From CAZOEL01 sp964578835 (GTDB taxonomy: Bacteria; Desulfobacterota; Syntrophobacteria; Syntrophobacterales; Syntrophobacteraceae): 64,000 bases of DNA. The stretch spans positions 23,924 through 87,923 of the forward strand of contig CAZOEL010000019.1 of the NCBI GenBank assembly GCA_964578835.1, written 5' to 3'. Made by a program: the position numbers and the translations under genes. Under the pieces are notes generated by a model. The model worked only from the letters and a program-made list of their open reading frames with translations, searched no databases and had not been told where the DNA came from. Below are positions 26,316 through 34,215 of this stretch, one piece after another (the first letter of the stretch is position 1; each line of letters begins with the position of its first letter).

Positions 26316-27155
26316 GTGATCGATCTTGAATTCTTGGGCAATCTTACAGTGGAAGCGGGAGACGCTATCCTGAAGATCTATAATGCTTCCTCCCGTGCAG
26401 AGGAAAAAGACGCCGACTTTCCTCACTCGCTCGCAGAGAAGCAGGCTCTTCAGATTATCTCCCGGGGACTTCAGTCTCGATATTCCGATATTCCCGCGCT
26501 CTCCAAAGAAGGAAAGGATATCCCTTATTCGATTAGGAAGGAATGGCCTCGCTTTTGGCTTGTCAATGCGCTTGACGCGGCGCAGGGGTTTAGGGAAAGA
26601 AGTGGCGAATTCACTGTCAATATCGCCCTGATTGACGGCGCCATACCAATCTTGGGCTTGATTTACCTGCCGGTGCAGAAGATTCTGTATATGGCGGCTA
26701 AGGGTTCGGGGAGTTGGAAGATAGATAATGGCGTACGTTTTCCTCTGAAAGTTGCCGCTCCACCGGCTGAAGAACCAATACGCGTTGCCGTTGGCCGCTC
26801 GCCTGCATCTCTGGATGTTATCCCGCTCATTGATTTGTTGCCTCGCAGCACGATTGTCAGTAGACGCGGAGCCCTCAAATTCTGCGCAATAGCCGCAGGG
26901 GAGGCGGATTTCTATCCTCGATTAGACGCCACCTGGGAATGGGAGACAGCGGCGGGGCAAGCCATAATCACTGAGGCTGGAGGCGTAATGACCGGACCGA
27001 AGGGAAAGCCTCTCACCTATAATAAGCCTGAGCTCCAGAATGGCCCGTTCCTGGCGGCGCCAAGCCTGGCCTGGTTGGAAGAAATGGATATCCTCGACTG
27101 CGAGAAGAGGCTTTCGGATTTGGAATTCGAAACGCCTGTCATATCATGTAGATAA
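26316..27155 (+). CDS. CysQ-like inositol-monophosphatase-family protein, metal site altered
   Basis: A 279-residue homologue of 3'(2'),5'-bisphosphate nucleotidase CysQ, which recycles PAP in sulfate assimilation. Collinear blocks are WLV.ALD.., GEFTVNIALIDGAIPILGLIY, LKFCAIAAGEADFYPRLD and TAAGQAIITEAGG. The Mg2+ ligands of E. coli CysQ (Glu64, Asp83, Asp86, Asp205) correspond here to Lys64, Asn84, Asp87 and Glu210, and the DPLDGT box reads NALDAA. It is therefore probably a pseudoenzyme or has a changed activity. The start is GTG 26316 after GGGG; no ATG is in frame nearby. Confidence 0.85.
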   Translation: MIDLEFLGNLTVEAGDAILKIYNASSRAEEKDADFPHSLAEKQALQIISRGLQSRYSDIPALSKEGKDIPYSIRKEWPRFWLVNALDAAQGFRERSGEFTVNIALIDGAIPILGLIYLPVQKILYMAAKGSGSWKIDNGVRFPLKVAAPPAEEPIRVAVGRSPASLDVIPLIDLLPRSTIVSRRGALKFCAIAAGEADFYPRLDATWEWETAAGQAIITEAGGVMTGPKGKPLTYNKPELQNGPFLAAPSLAWLEEMDILDCEKRLSDLEFETPVISCR

Positions 27156-27179
27156 ACGTTTCAAAGAAGAGACGCCTCC

Positions 27180-27267
27180 AAGAGACGCTGGATGCTCGGT
27201 TTTGGATGCCGGACAAAAGCTTCTAATGCATTCCTGGCGCATGTCCATCAGGCATCCAGCATCTCTT
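27180..27267. repeat. Inverted repeat after the CysQ-like gene
   Basis: Arms AAGAGACGCTGGATGC (27180-27195) and GCATCCAGCATCTCTT (27252-27267), one mismatch, 56-nt loop. No T-run. Confidence 0.6.
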
Positions 27268-27561
27268 CCAACCGATCTCGCGCTTATGCTTTGCGCGCTA
27301 TTGCATTTGCCCTCTCCTATCCGTCCAGCCTCATATCTCTTACGAGCAGAGATTCTAGCCATTTTTGAGATCCCCTTTGGAAGCGATCTGCTTCGAAAGC
27401 CGTATTGGCTAAAATTAACATGTTGAAGCGTTGTCTATGCCGTGGCATAACGCTTAATGAAACATGGTTGCATATATTGAACCTGTTTTTGTCGGTATCC
27501 ATCCGAGAGCGCCGCTGGGCTGCGAAATGTTGCGTTCAACAGAACCGCATCCAGTTGCGGC

Positions 27562-27655
27562 CTAGCAGTCTGTCGAGCCCATTTTCTGCTGCATCCCGTC
27601 ATTCCCGCCTTCGCGGGAATGACGTTCTATGGGGGATTCTCCGACAGGCTGCTAG
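27562..27655. repeat. Nested palindromic (MITE/REP-like) repeat
   Basis: Outer arms CTAGCAGTCTGTCG and CGACAGGCTGCTAG (one mismatch) enclose a perfect inner hairpin CGTCATTCCCGC-CTTC-GCGGGAATGACG (27597-27624). The inner CATTCCCGC/GCGGGAATG palindrome is a common dispersed repeat in proteobacteria, and the outer arms resemble transposon ends. The rest of 27268-28140 shows no gene. Confidence 0.75.
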
Positions 27656-28140
27656 TCGCTCTCTCCTGGGACGACGATGTCAAGCAAGAGTCGCGAAGCC
27701 ATTTTCGCTTGTAAGCTGAGGTCTTAAGCTCCAATCCGGGATGAAGCGCTTGCTGCAATTGCTGTGAGATATGAACTGCTCCCTGGTTTAGCAACGGCAT
27801 GCGTTATGTAATTAATGACATAGCCATGCAATGTTCGTGTTGCAGCTATAGCCTTTCATGGTCGGGTGTGGTTGTCCGCCACCATTGGTGTGGGTCATCA
27901 GGGAATCAGTGATCACGAGCCTGAGCGCTTGCTAGGCGTTTTTCAGGATCTTTGTGGGTTTAGAGCCTGATATCTCATAAGTCGTTTTTATATGCGGGAT
28001 AAGAACCCTTTGCTGCGCGATTCGCCAGCGGTTGACCCACATGGAGGGACGTTTGCGATCTCACCTTGGGAACGCCCCTCGCCGTATGCAAACAAGAACG
28101 CAGCAAACAAGAGCAACCCTATAGTTAAAGGTGATAGAAA

Positions 28141-30117
28141 ATGAGATATGCCGAAACCGGGTATAATTTGGAAATTGATTTGGCGACGGGCAACATCGAA
28201 CGGGTGGAGACCGATCCGAAGCTGATGGAGCTTCATCTGGGCGGTCTTGGCACCGACGTCAAGTTGATGTGGGACAGGGTGCCCCCCGAGACCCAAGCTT
28301 TCGATCCTGAAAACCTGCTGATATTCAGCTCCGGCCTTTTGTGCGGCACGCCCGTCTATAGCGCAAACCGCACTTTGGTCACGACCATCTCTCCTCAGAC
28401 GAATCTCCTGGCCTATCCCATGATGGGAGGGTTTTGGTCCTCGGAGCTGAAATATGCCGGCTATGACAAAGTGATCTTCCGCAACAAGTCCCCGAAGCTG
28501 GTCTACATCTGGATACACAACGATAAAGTGGAAATACGCGACGCCAGCCATCTTAAAGGAAAGGGCGCTCTCGAGACTCAAGAGCTCATAAGGGAAGAAT
28601 TGAACGAGCCGAGAGCCCAGGTGTCCGCCATTGGCCTTGCAGGTGAGAACCGCTGCTTCATGGCGTCTATTGAGCAGTCGAGGTCTAGCGCCAGCCGTCT
28701 GGGATCCGGCGCCGTTATGGGAGACAAGGGGATAAAGGCCATAGCCGTTCGTGGCACAAAAGACGTCAACATCGCTCGGGGGGCCGAATTGCGGGCTCAT
28801 ATGAAAGAGATTGCCGCCTTCGTGAGACACAGAAACGACAACCCGCTCCCCAAAAGACTCATTATGGATATCCATACTGGAGTCGGGTCGCCTCAGGCGA
28901 TGAAGCACGTTAACGAAAAATGGCACACGGAAGGTTTTTCCTGGGGTAATGCGCGCAATCGGAGAAAGAACTTCTGGACCGATGAGATCGAGAGGAGCTG
29001 GACCGAGACTCAAACAAAAGCCATCAAGCGGTTCATAAGCTGTTTCAACTGTTCTCAGCAATGCGGAGCCCTGATTTCCTACGAAGACGTTCCAAGATAC
29101 ATGGCCAAATGCTATTCGAAGCTCTCCTATCTCATTGGGGCCGAAGTGGACGACCAAGCCTTCACCTGGCGGATACTCGAGCGCGCCTTCGAGTATGGCC
29201 TGGATTCATTTTCCACTCCGCAGGTTTTGGCCTTCGCCTTTGAGCTCCGCGAAGCCGGAATTCTCAGCGATAAGGAATTCGAAGGATGCCCGAACGATAA
29301 AGAGGGAAGATTCTTCTGGCTGCTCGAGAAGCTTGCCAAGCGGGAAGGAATCGGAGACATCCTGGCGGAAGGCGTTTATTATGCGGCTCGGAAGATCGGC
29401 AATGGGGCTGAGAAATTCGATCACAACACTATCAAAAAACATGAACAGATGAACGTCAAGTTGGGCATGCTCGATCCTCTCTATTTCCTCATGTTCTCGA
29501 CCAATGAGAAGGTGAGCATCACGCAGATCGAAGGTAATTGGCCCCAGGCTCCCTTCATCAAAAAAGAGGATCGGGAAGAGTGGGTCAAAGATTGGGTACA
29601 ACTGCCCGATGAAAAGTTCAAAAAGTATTTCATCGATTGGGAGCCGCGTGGCGAGATGGGAATTCCCTATTATCCGACTCCCGAGATCGCCTCTGAAATT
29701 GTCGACTGGATGGAGATGCTGCACAACATCGACGACGCCATTGGTCTGTGCGCCGGCATGGGCTCATTTTGTTTGAAGCCGGCCTATCATATTCATAATT
29801 ATCCGAAAATCATCTCTGCGGCTTCAGGTCTGGATCTGGATGAAGAGGGACTCAAAGAGACAGTCAACAGAAGCCGTAACCTGCATAGAGCGTTCAATAA
29901 CAGGAGAGGCATGACGAGAGCCGACGAGAAGCCGCCAGAAGATCATTGGAGGCATAGATTCCCGGAGATCGAAGAAAAGCTCTTGTCTACCTATTACAAA
30001 TACAAGGGATGGAACAATAACGGTATCCCGACCCGAGAGAGATTAGAGGAACTGGATTTGGCATATGTTGCCGAAGACCTGGAAAAGAGAGGGATATTAG
30101 AAGATGGCCAAGATTAA
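28141..30117 (+). CDS. BamB-like tungsten oxidoreductase (AOR family)
   Basis: A 658-residue member of the aldehyde:ferredoxin oxidoreductase family, closest by eye to BamB, the active-site subunit of class II benzoyl-CoA reductase. It opens MRYAETGYNLEIDLATGNIE and contains GGLGTDVKLMWDRVPPE, MMGGFWSSELKYAGYDK and GSPQAMKHVNEKWHTEGFSW. Glu259 and His262 match the proposed catalytic Glu257/His260 of Geobacter BamB, and Cys324 fits the tungsten ligand near Cys322 (numbers from memory). CFNCSQQC (301-308) supplies cluster cysteines. Dearomatising acyl-CoA reduction is possible, but the substrate may differ. It overlaps the next gene by 14 bp. Confidence 0.85.
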   Translation: MRYAETGYNLEIDLATGNIERVETDPKLMELHLGGLGTDVKLMWDRVPPETQAFDPENLLIFSSGLLCGTPVYSANRTLVTTISPQTNLLAYPMMGGFWSSELKYAGYDKVIFRNKSPKLVYIWIHNDKVEIRDASHLKGKGALETQELIREELNEPRAQVSAIGLAGENRCFMASIEQSRSSASRLGSGAVMGDKGIKAIAVRGTKDVNIARGAELRAHMKEIAAFVRHRNDNPLPKRLIMDIHTGVGSPQAMKHVNEKWHTEGFSWGNARNRRKNFWTDEIERSWTETQTKAIKRFISCFNCSQQCGALISYEDVPRYMAKCYSKLSYLIGAEVDDQAFTWRILERAFEYGLDSFSTPQVLAFAFELREAGILSDKEFEGCPNDKEGRFFWLLEKLAKREGIGDILAEGVYYAARKIGNGAEKFDHNTIKKHEQMNVKLGMLDPLYFLMFSTNEKVSITQIEGNWPQAPFIKKEDREEWVKDWVQLPDEKFKKYFIDWEPRGEMGIPYYPTPEIASEIVDWMEMLHNIDDAIGLCAGMGSFCLKPAYHIHNYPKIISAASGLDLDEEGLKETVNRSRNLHRAFNNRRGMTRADEKPPEDHWRHRFPEIEEKLLSTYYKYKGWNNNGIPTRERLEELDLAYVAEDLEKRGILEDGQD

Positions 30118-30640
30118 GAAGAAGATTAGAAAAATCAAGATCGAAGCTGACAAGTGCAATGGCTGCCGGGCATGCGAGGTAATCTGTTCCTATGTTCATG
30201 CCAAGCCGAAGTTCAGCAGCAATAATCCTGCAAGATCTCGCATTCAGGTGATCACTCACCGACTGAAAGACATATGGCTTCCGGTATTTGCCGGCGAGTA
30301 CGCCCCTGCCGAATGCAATGGGAGAGACGCCTACATAATTGATGGGAAGGAATACGACGAGTGCGCCTTCTGCCGCGCCGCCTGTCCATCGAGGGACCTT
30401 TTTAAGGAGCCCGATTCCGGCCTCCCCTTGAGATGCGACATGTGTGAAGGCGAAGAAATGCCGCTGTGCGTAGAGGCGTGTCTCAGGGACGTTCTGACCT
30501 ACGAAGAAAGAGAAGTGGAAGTGGAAGAGGAAGTCAGCCGCCCGACCGAGATTCAAATCGCTTTGGATGCGTTGATGCAAAAGCATGGACTGGATCAGGT
30601 GACCGATACCTTCATCCGAATGATAAAAAGGGGACGGTAG
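30104..30640 (+). CDS. BamC-like iron-sulfur electron-transfer subunit
   Basis: A 178-residue ferredoxin-like protein with three cysteine clusters, CNGCRACEVIC (18-28), CAFCRAACPSRDLF and CDMCEGEEMPLCVEAC, enough for about three [4Fe-4S] centres. The segments NNPARSRIQV and GKEYDECAFCRAACPSRDLF match BamC. The 14-bp overlap with the BamB-like gene indicates a tight operon and a heterodimer that passes electrons to the tungsten site. No bamDEFGHI electron-input genes follow within the window. Confidence 0.85.
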   Translation: MAKIKKKIRKIKIEADKCNGCRACEVICSYVHAKPKFSSNNPARSRIQVITHRLKDIWLPVFAGEYAPAECNGRDAYIIDGKEYDECAFCRAACPSRDLFKEPDSGLPLRCDMCEGEEMPLCVEACLRDVLTYEEREVEVEEEVSRPTEIQIALDALMQKHGLDQVTDTFIRMIKRGR

Positions 30641-30793
30641 AATGCAGCCCTCGTTATTCAAGCCCACCTTTCCTTCAAGAAGCCATCGATTTCGACCGAT
30701 CAATGTGAATGAGATCGCAGATACGTCTCGGACAATTGCCATTCCGTAGATGAACGCTTTAAAGATAGATTTTCAAATATGAGGAGTATCCGA

Positions 30794-31201
30794 ATGGCCA
30801 TTTTTTCGTGGAATGAAAAGTACAGTGTAAATATTCGCGAAATCGATGAGCAGCACATGAAGTTGATAGGAATGGTAAACCGGCTGGATGAAGCAATGCT
30901 GCAAGGAAAGGGAAAGGCGGCTCTCGGCGAAATCTTGGCCGCCCTGATTCAATATGCCCGAACGCACTTCAGTACTGAGGAGCGCCTGATGAGGGCCAAT
31001 GGGTATCCAGAGTATGAGGAGCATAAAAGGAAGCATGATCTTATGACCGAGAAGGTAGCGCACCTCTACAGAGATTTTCAGGATGGGAAGGCGACCATTA
31101 CCTTCGAGGTTATGAAATTCTTGAAAGACTGGGTGGATAAGCATATTTTGGGGACAGACAGGCAGTATGCGCCATTCTTAAACGGAAAGGGAATAGAGTG
31201 A
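30794..31201 (+). CDS. Bacteriohemerythrin
   Basis: A 135-residue four-helix di-iron O2-binding protein. All seven ligands are present in the classic spacing: His21, His58, Glu62, His77, His81, His117 and Asp122. ATG 30794 follows AGGAG with 7-nt spacing, better than the upstream ATG 30779. It lies 153 bp after the BamC-like gene on the same strand, so it could protect or sense oxygen for the oxygen-sensitive reductase, by inference. Confidence 0.93.
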   Translation: MAIFSWNEKYSVNIREIDEQHMKLIGMVNRLDEAMLQGKGKAALGEILAALIQYARTHFSTEERLMRANGYPEYEEHKRKHDLMTEKVAHLYRDFQDGKATITFEVMKFLKDWVDKHILGTDRQYAPFLNGKGIE

Positions 31202-31305
31202 TTTCCTCCAATCTGTGGCTTGACTTCTTGTTCAGTGCAGGCTGGCGCTCATGGTCCATTGAAGAAGGGCGGGAGCTTCTCTGCTCCTGCCCATCCCCCT
31301 GCGTA

Positions 31306-32319
31306 TCATCTATCCACCAGGCCAACGAGCCACAACAATTCAAAGCAAATAGCGGCGACCAAACTTGCCGCGGGTATCGTTAAGACCCAAGCGACCGCCA
31401 TTCTTCCGGCAACGCCCCAACGCACGGCTGACAAACGTTTGGAAGAGCCCACCCCCAGAATGGCGGCTGAAATGACATGAGTAGTGCTGATCGGGGCCCC
31501 GAAGGAAGATGCCACAGAGATTACTCCGGCCGCCGATGTCTCGGCTGAAAAACCGTGAACGGCTTCAAGGTGGAAGATCTTATGACCCATGGTCTTGATG
31601 ATCTTCCAGCCGCCTGTAGCCGTGCCAAGGGCCATGACAAGAGCGCAGCTCAGCTGGACCCAGAAGGGCACCCGCGTATCCGGAATCTGATGTCCGATGA
31701 AAAGCGCGAGCGTGATGATGCCCATGGTCTTTTGCGCATCATTGGTGCCGTGGCTCGTGGCCATGAAAGCCGATGACACGATTTGAAGCCTTCGAAACGC
31801 CTTGTTAACCTTTCGAGGGTGCGAATTGCGATAAATCCATGAGAGGGCCAGCATCATCAGGTAGCCCGCTACGAATCCCGCGAGTGGAGAAAGCACGAGC
31901 GGCGTCAAGATCTTATAAACGATTGAGTAAAAGTTGAGGGCTTCTGTTCCCTTATAGGCGAGTGTGGCGCCGATCAGCCCGCCGATCAGGGCGTGAGAGG
32001 ATGAAGACGGCAGTCCCAGGTACCACGTCAGAAGGTTCCAAAAGATAGCGCCGAAAAGAGCGGCGAGAGTCAACGCTTGACAGCCTTTGATCATATCCGG
32101 ATGGACGATGCCGCTGCCAACGGTATGCGCTACATGAGTGCCGATGAGCGCCCCGAGCAGGTTGAGCAGTGCGGCCATCATTACCGCCACTCCAGGTGAA
32201 AGGACCTTGGTGGAAACTACGGTGGCTATGGCGTTGGCGGTGTCGTGCGCGCCGTTGGTGAAATCGAACATAAGCGCCACGACGATGACGACCACGAGAA
32301 GCAGTGGAATTTCAAGCAT
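31306..32319 (-). CDS. pit: Low-affinity inorganic phosphate transporter, Pit family
   Basis: A 337-residue integral membrane protein with about ten hydrophobic segments and both PiT signature repeats, NGAHDTANAIATVVSTKVLS near the N-terminus and SHGTNDAQKTMGII in the second half. It imports phosphate, usually as metal-phosphate with H+ or Na+. ATG 32319 overlaps the end of the DUF47 gene by 8 bp, so the two are translationally coupled. Confidence 0.92.
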   Translation of the reverse strand: MLEIPLLLVVVIVVALMFDFTNGAHDTANAIATVVSTKVLSPGVAVMMAALLNLLGALIGTHVAHTVGSGIVHPDMIKGCQALTLAALFGAIFWNLLTWYLGLPSSSSHALIGGLIGATLAYKGTEALNFYSIVYKILTPLVLSPLAGFVAGYLMMLALSWIYRNSHPRKVNKAFRRLQIVSSAFMATSHGTNDAQKTMGIITLALFIGHQIPDTRVPFWVQLSCALVMALGTATGGWKIIKTMGHKIFHLEAVHGFSAETSAAGVISVASSFGAPISTTHVISAAILGVGSSKRLSAVRWGVAGRMAVAWVLTIPAASLVAAICFELLWLVGLVDR

Positions 32320-32941
32320 TCTTGAGCACAATCCCTTCGATGGATTTTGTCAATTGCCAGGTTTTGTTGAACGCTTTGTCGATGCGGTCATAGACATGGG
32401 TCCACTTGATGATTTCCAGCACGTCGGCCGGCTCATAGGTGGGATTGTCGTAGAGCTCGCCAAGGCCGGTGAGCAAGAGCATTTCGCATTCCTTTTTCAA
32501 CTGCTTAATTTGTGAGACGTTTTCAGAAACCTCTTTCCCGTGGCCCAGCTTGCCAAGCATAATTCCTATCTCAGTCACCATCTCCTTGATATCGGAAATC
32601 ATTCGCTTGGCCGGAAAGCGCATGGAAGAGAGCCCGTAGACGCCAAGGCGGTTTGAAACTGATTGGATATGATTCAAAATGGCTTCCTGGGATGAGTTGA
32701 TCTCGTGAATGTCCTCGCGGTCGATAGGGGTTATGAATGTGGTGGATAACTCGCGAAGAATAGTCCTGCTAAGGACGTCTCCTTCAGCCTCAAGCCGGTT
32801 GATCAGCTGGCATCGCTCCTCCAGTTCGGAGAATTCCACTGCAATCTTGTGGAGCACCGTCGCCGCATTCACGATGACGCGGTTTTGCTCGCGAAACAGT
32901 TCAAAAAACTTTGGCGACTTGGGGAAGAGACTGAATGACAT
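32312..32941 (-). CDS. DUF47 (PhoU-like) Pit accessory protein
   Basis: A 209-residue all-helical cytoplasmic protein of the DUF47 family (SLFPKSPKFFELFREQ at the start, ITPIDREDIHEI in the middle), routinely encoded with Pit transporters and thought to regulate them. ATG 32941 follows GGAGGG, whereas the longer frame from 32998 lacks a site. It is the first gene of the two-gene operon. Confidence 0.9.
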   Translation of the reverse strand: MSFSLFPKSPKFFELFREQNRVIVNAATVLHKIAVEFSELEERCQLINRLEAEGDVLSRTILRELSTTFITPIDREDIHEINSSQEAILNHIQSVSNRLGVYGLSSMRFPAKRMISDIKEMVTEIGIMLGKLGHGKEVSENVSQIKQLKKECEMLLLTGLGELYDNPTYEPADVLEIIKWTHVYDRIDKAFNKTWQLTKSIEGIVLKNA

Positions 32942-33455
32942 GGTCCCTCCACGACCTGATAGATGGTTGATAGATTTGACCTGCCGGTCACGTAGCATAA
33001 ACGGGAGCCCGCCCGCCGATCAATGTGAAACGTCCACAGAGGCAAAGGGCGAACCTCGACAACCTTTGTAAAGTACCACATGATCAGTAGGATTTAAATG
33101 GATTCTGCGCTCTCGTTCCGAGTAAGGGCAAAGAATGGGTAGAGCTTCCAACTTTCCAGAAATAAGCTCTATTGTCGGATTCCTTTACATTTATCGATTT
33201 CTCGAGAATGCTTTGAATATCAAGAGATTAAAGGTTTCTTGCCTTTGTTGGTGTTGGAATTCTTTGCAATAAAAAATACGGGAATTTGCCGGATTGGTTG
33301 AGGCTCAATTTAAACTCCATCCTATCATGCGATTATAATTCGATTATTTTGCTATAATCTTCTTTGTATATTCTTGGTATATAAGTTGCAATTCATTGTG
33401 TCCGATCGAGTGGGAGAGGTTGAAGTTCTGACTGCGTAACAGGAGGGTATGGGAT
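32942..33455. other. AT-rich divergent intergenic region
   Basis: Between the DUF47 gene (minus) and the PEP-CTERM gene (plus). A TATAAT at 33353-33358 is a possible -10 for the latter. No coding frame. Confidence 0.4.
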
Positions 33456-34097
33456 ATGAAGAAACTGATGATGGCCATTTTGATCGTGCTATTTGCCGCC
33501 GGTCTTGCAGGTGCAACAAGCATTGAGTTGATACAGAACGGTAATTTCAGTGGGGGTTTTGACGAATGGACAACTGAAGGGCCGGTATTGTCAGCTTCTG
33601 CTGGTCCACTGGCAATGTCGTATGGCATGAAGGGTGGTTACGCTCTTTTTGGATTATCCACTTCCAATAAAGAATCCTCTTTGTCGCAAAGTTTCAGCAT
33701 CGCGGGGATGGACACTATTACTATCTCTTTTGATTTTGCCTTTCATTACAATGATATAAGTCTTTTTAAGACGGATGCCTTTATGGCTGTATACTCGCAG
33801 AGTAATCCTGGCGCAGAGATTACACTTCTAAAAGAAGAGAGCAACTGGAGCCTTTGGGGGGAGTGGATTAAATACACTTATAGTTCGGAAATCGATATCT
33901 CGGCTTCATCCGGAAGCATCGGAACCCTGAAGTTTGTCTTAATGGAAAATCCGGGCTTTGTCGATTCTTATGCCGGTATCGACAATGTTTCCGTACTTGG
34001 AACACCAGTTCCAGAACCAGGCACAATTATCCTCCTTTGTTCGGGGTTGCTTGCTATCGCAGGCTCTAACCTCAGAAAGAAACGAAGGAATAGTTGA
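33456..34097 (+). CDS. PEP-CTERM sorting-domain exported protein
   Basis: A 213-residue secreted protein with a signal peptide (residues 1-19), a jelly-roll-like body (ELIQNGNFSGGFDEW, then ISFDFAF and GIDNVSV) and a C-terminal PEP-CTERM tripartite signal: VPEPGT, a hydrophobic helix, and RKKRR. The family is exported and cleaved by exosortase, usually in exopolysaccharide producers. No exosortase gene is in the window. AGGAGGG precedes ATG. Confidence 0.92.
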   Translation: MKKLMMAILIVLFAAGLAGATSIELIQNGNFSGGFDEWTTEGPVLSASAGPLAMSYGMKGGYALFGLSTSNKESSLSQSFSIAGMDTITISFDFAFHYNDISLFKTDAFMAVYSQSNPGAEITLLKEESNWSLWGEWIKYTYSSEIDISASSGSIGTLKFVLMENPGFVDSYAGIDNVSVLGTPVPEPGTIILLCSGLLAIAGSNLRKKRRNS

Positions 34098-34215
34098 ACT
34101 TGGGCCTCTAAATTGTTCCTTGCTTCGACAAATTAGGTGGGAGAGGCGAAGGCAAGCAAAGAGCCCGAGCCTTTTCGAATTTACCGGCCACTATCTGGAA
34201 TTCACCTATCGCCAG

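Noticed and set aside
27988..29157. 389-codon minus-strand frame opposite the BamB-like gene
   Set aside because: Long only because of the codon composition of the opposite strand; no domain and no ribosome-binding site.
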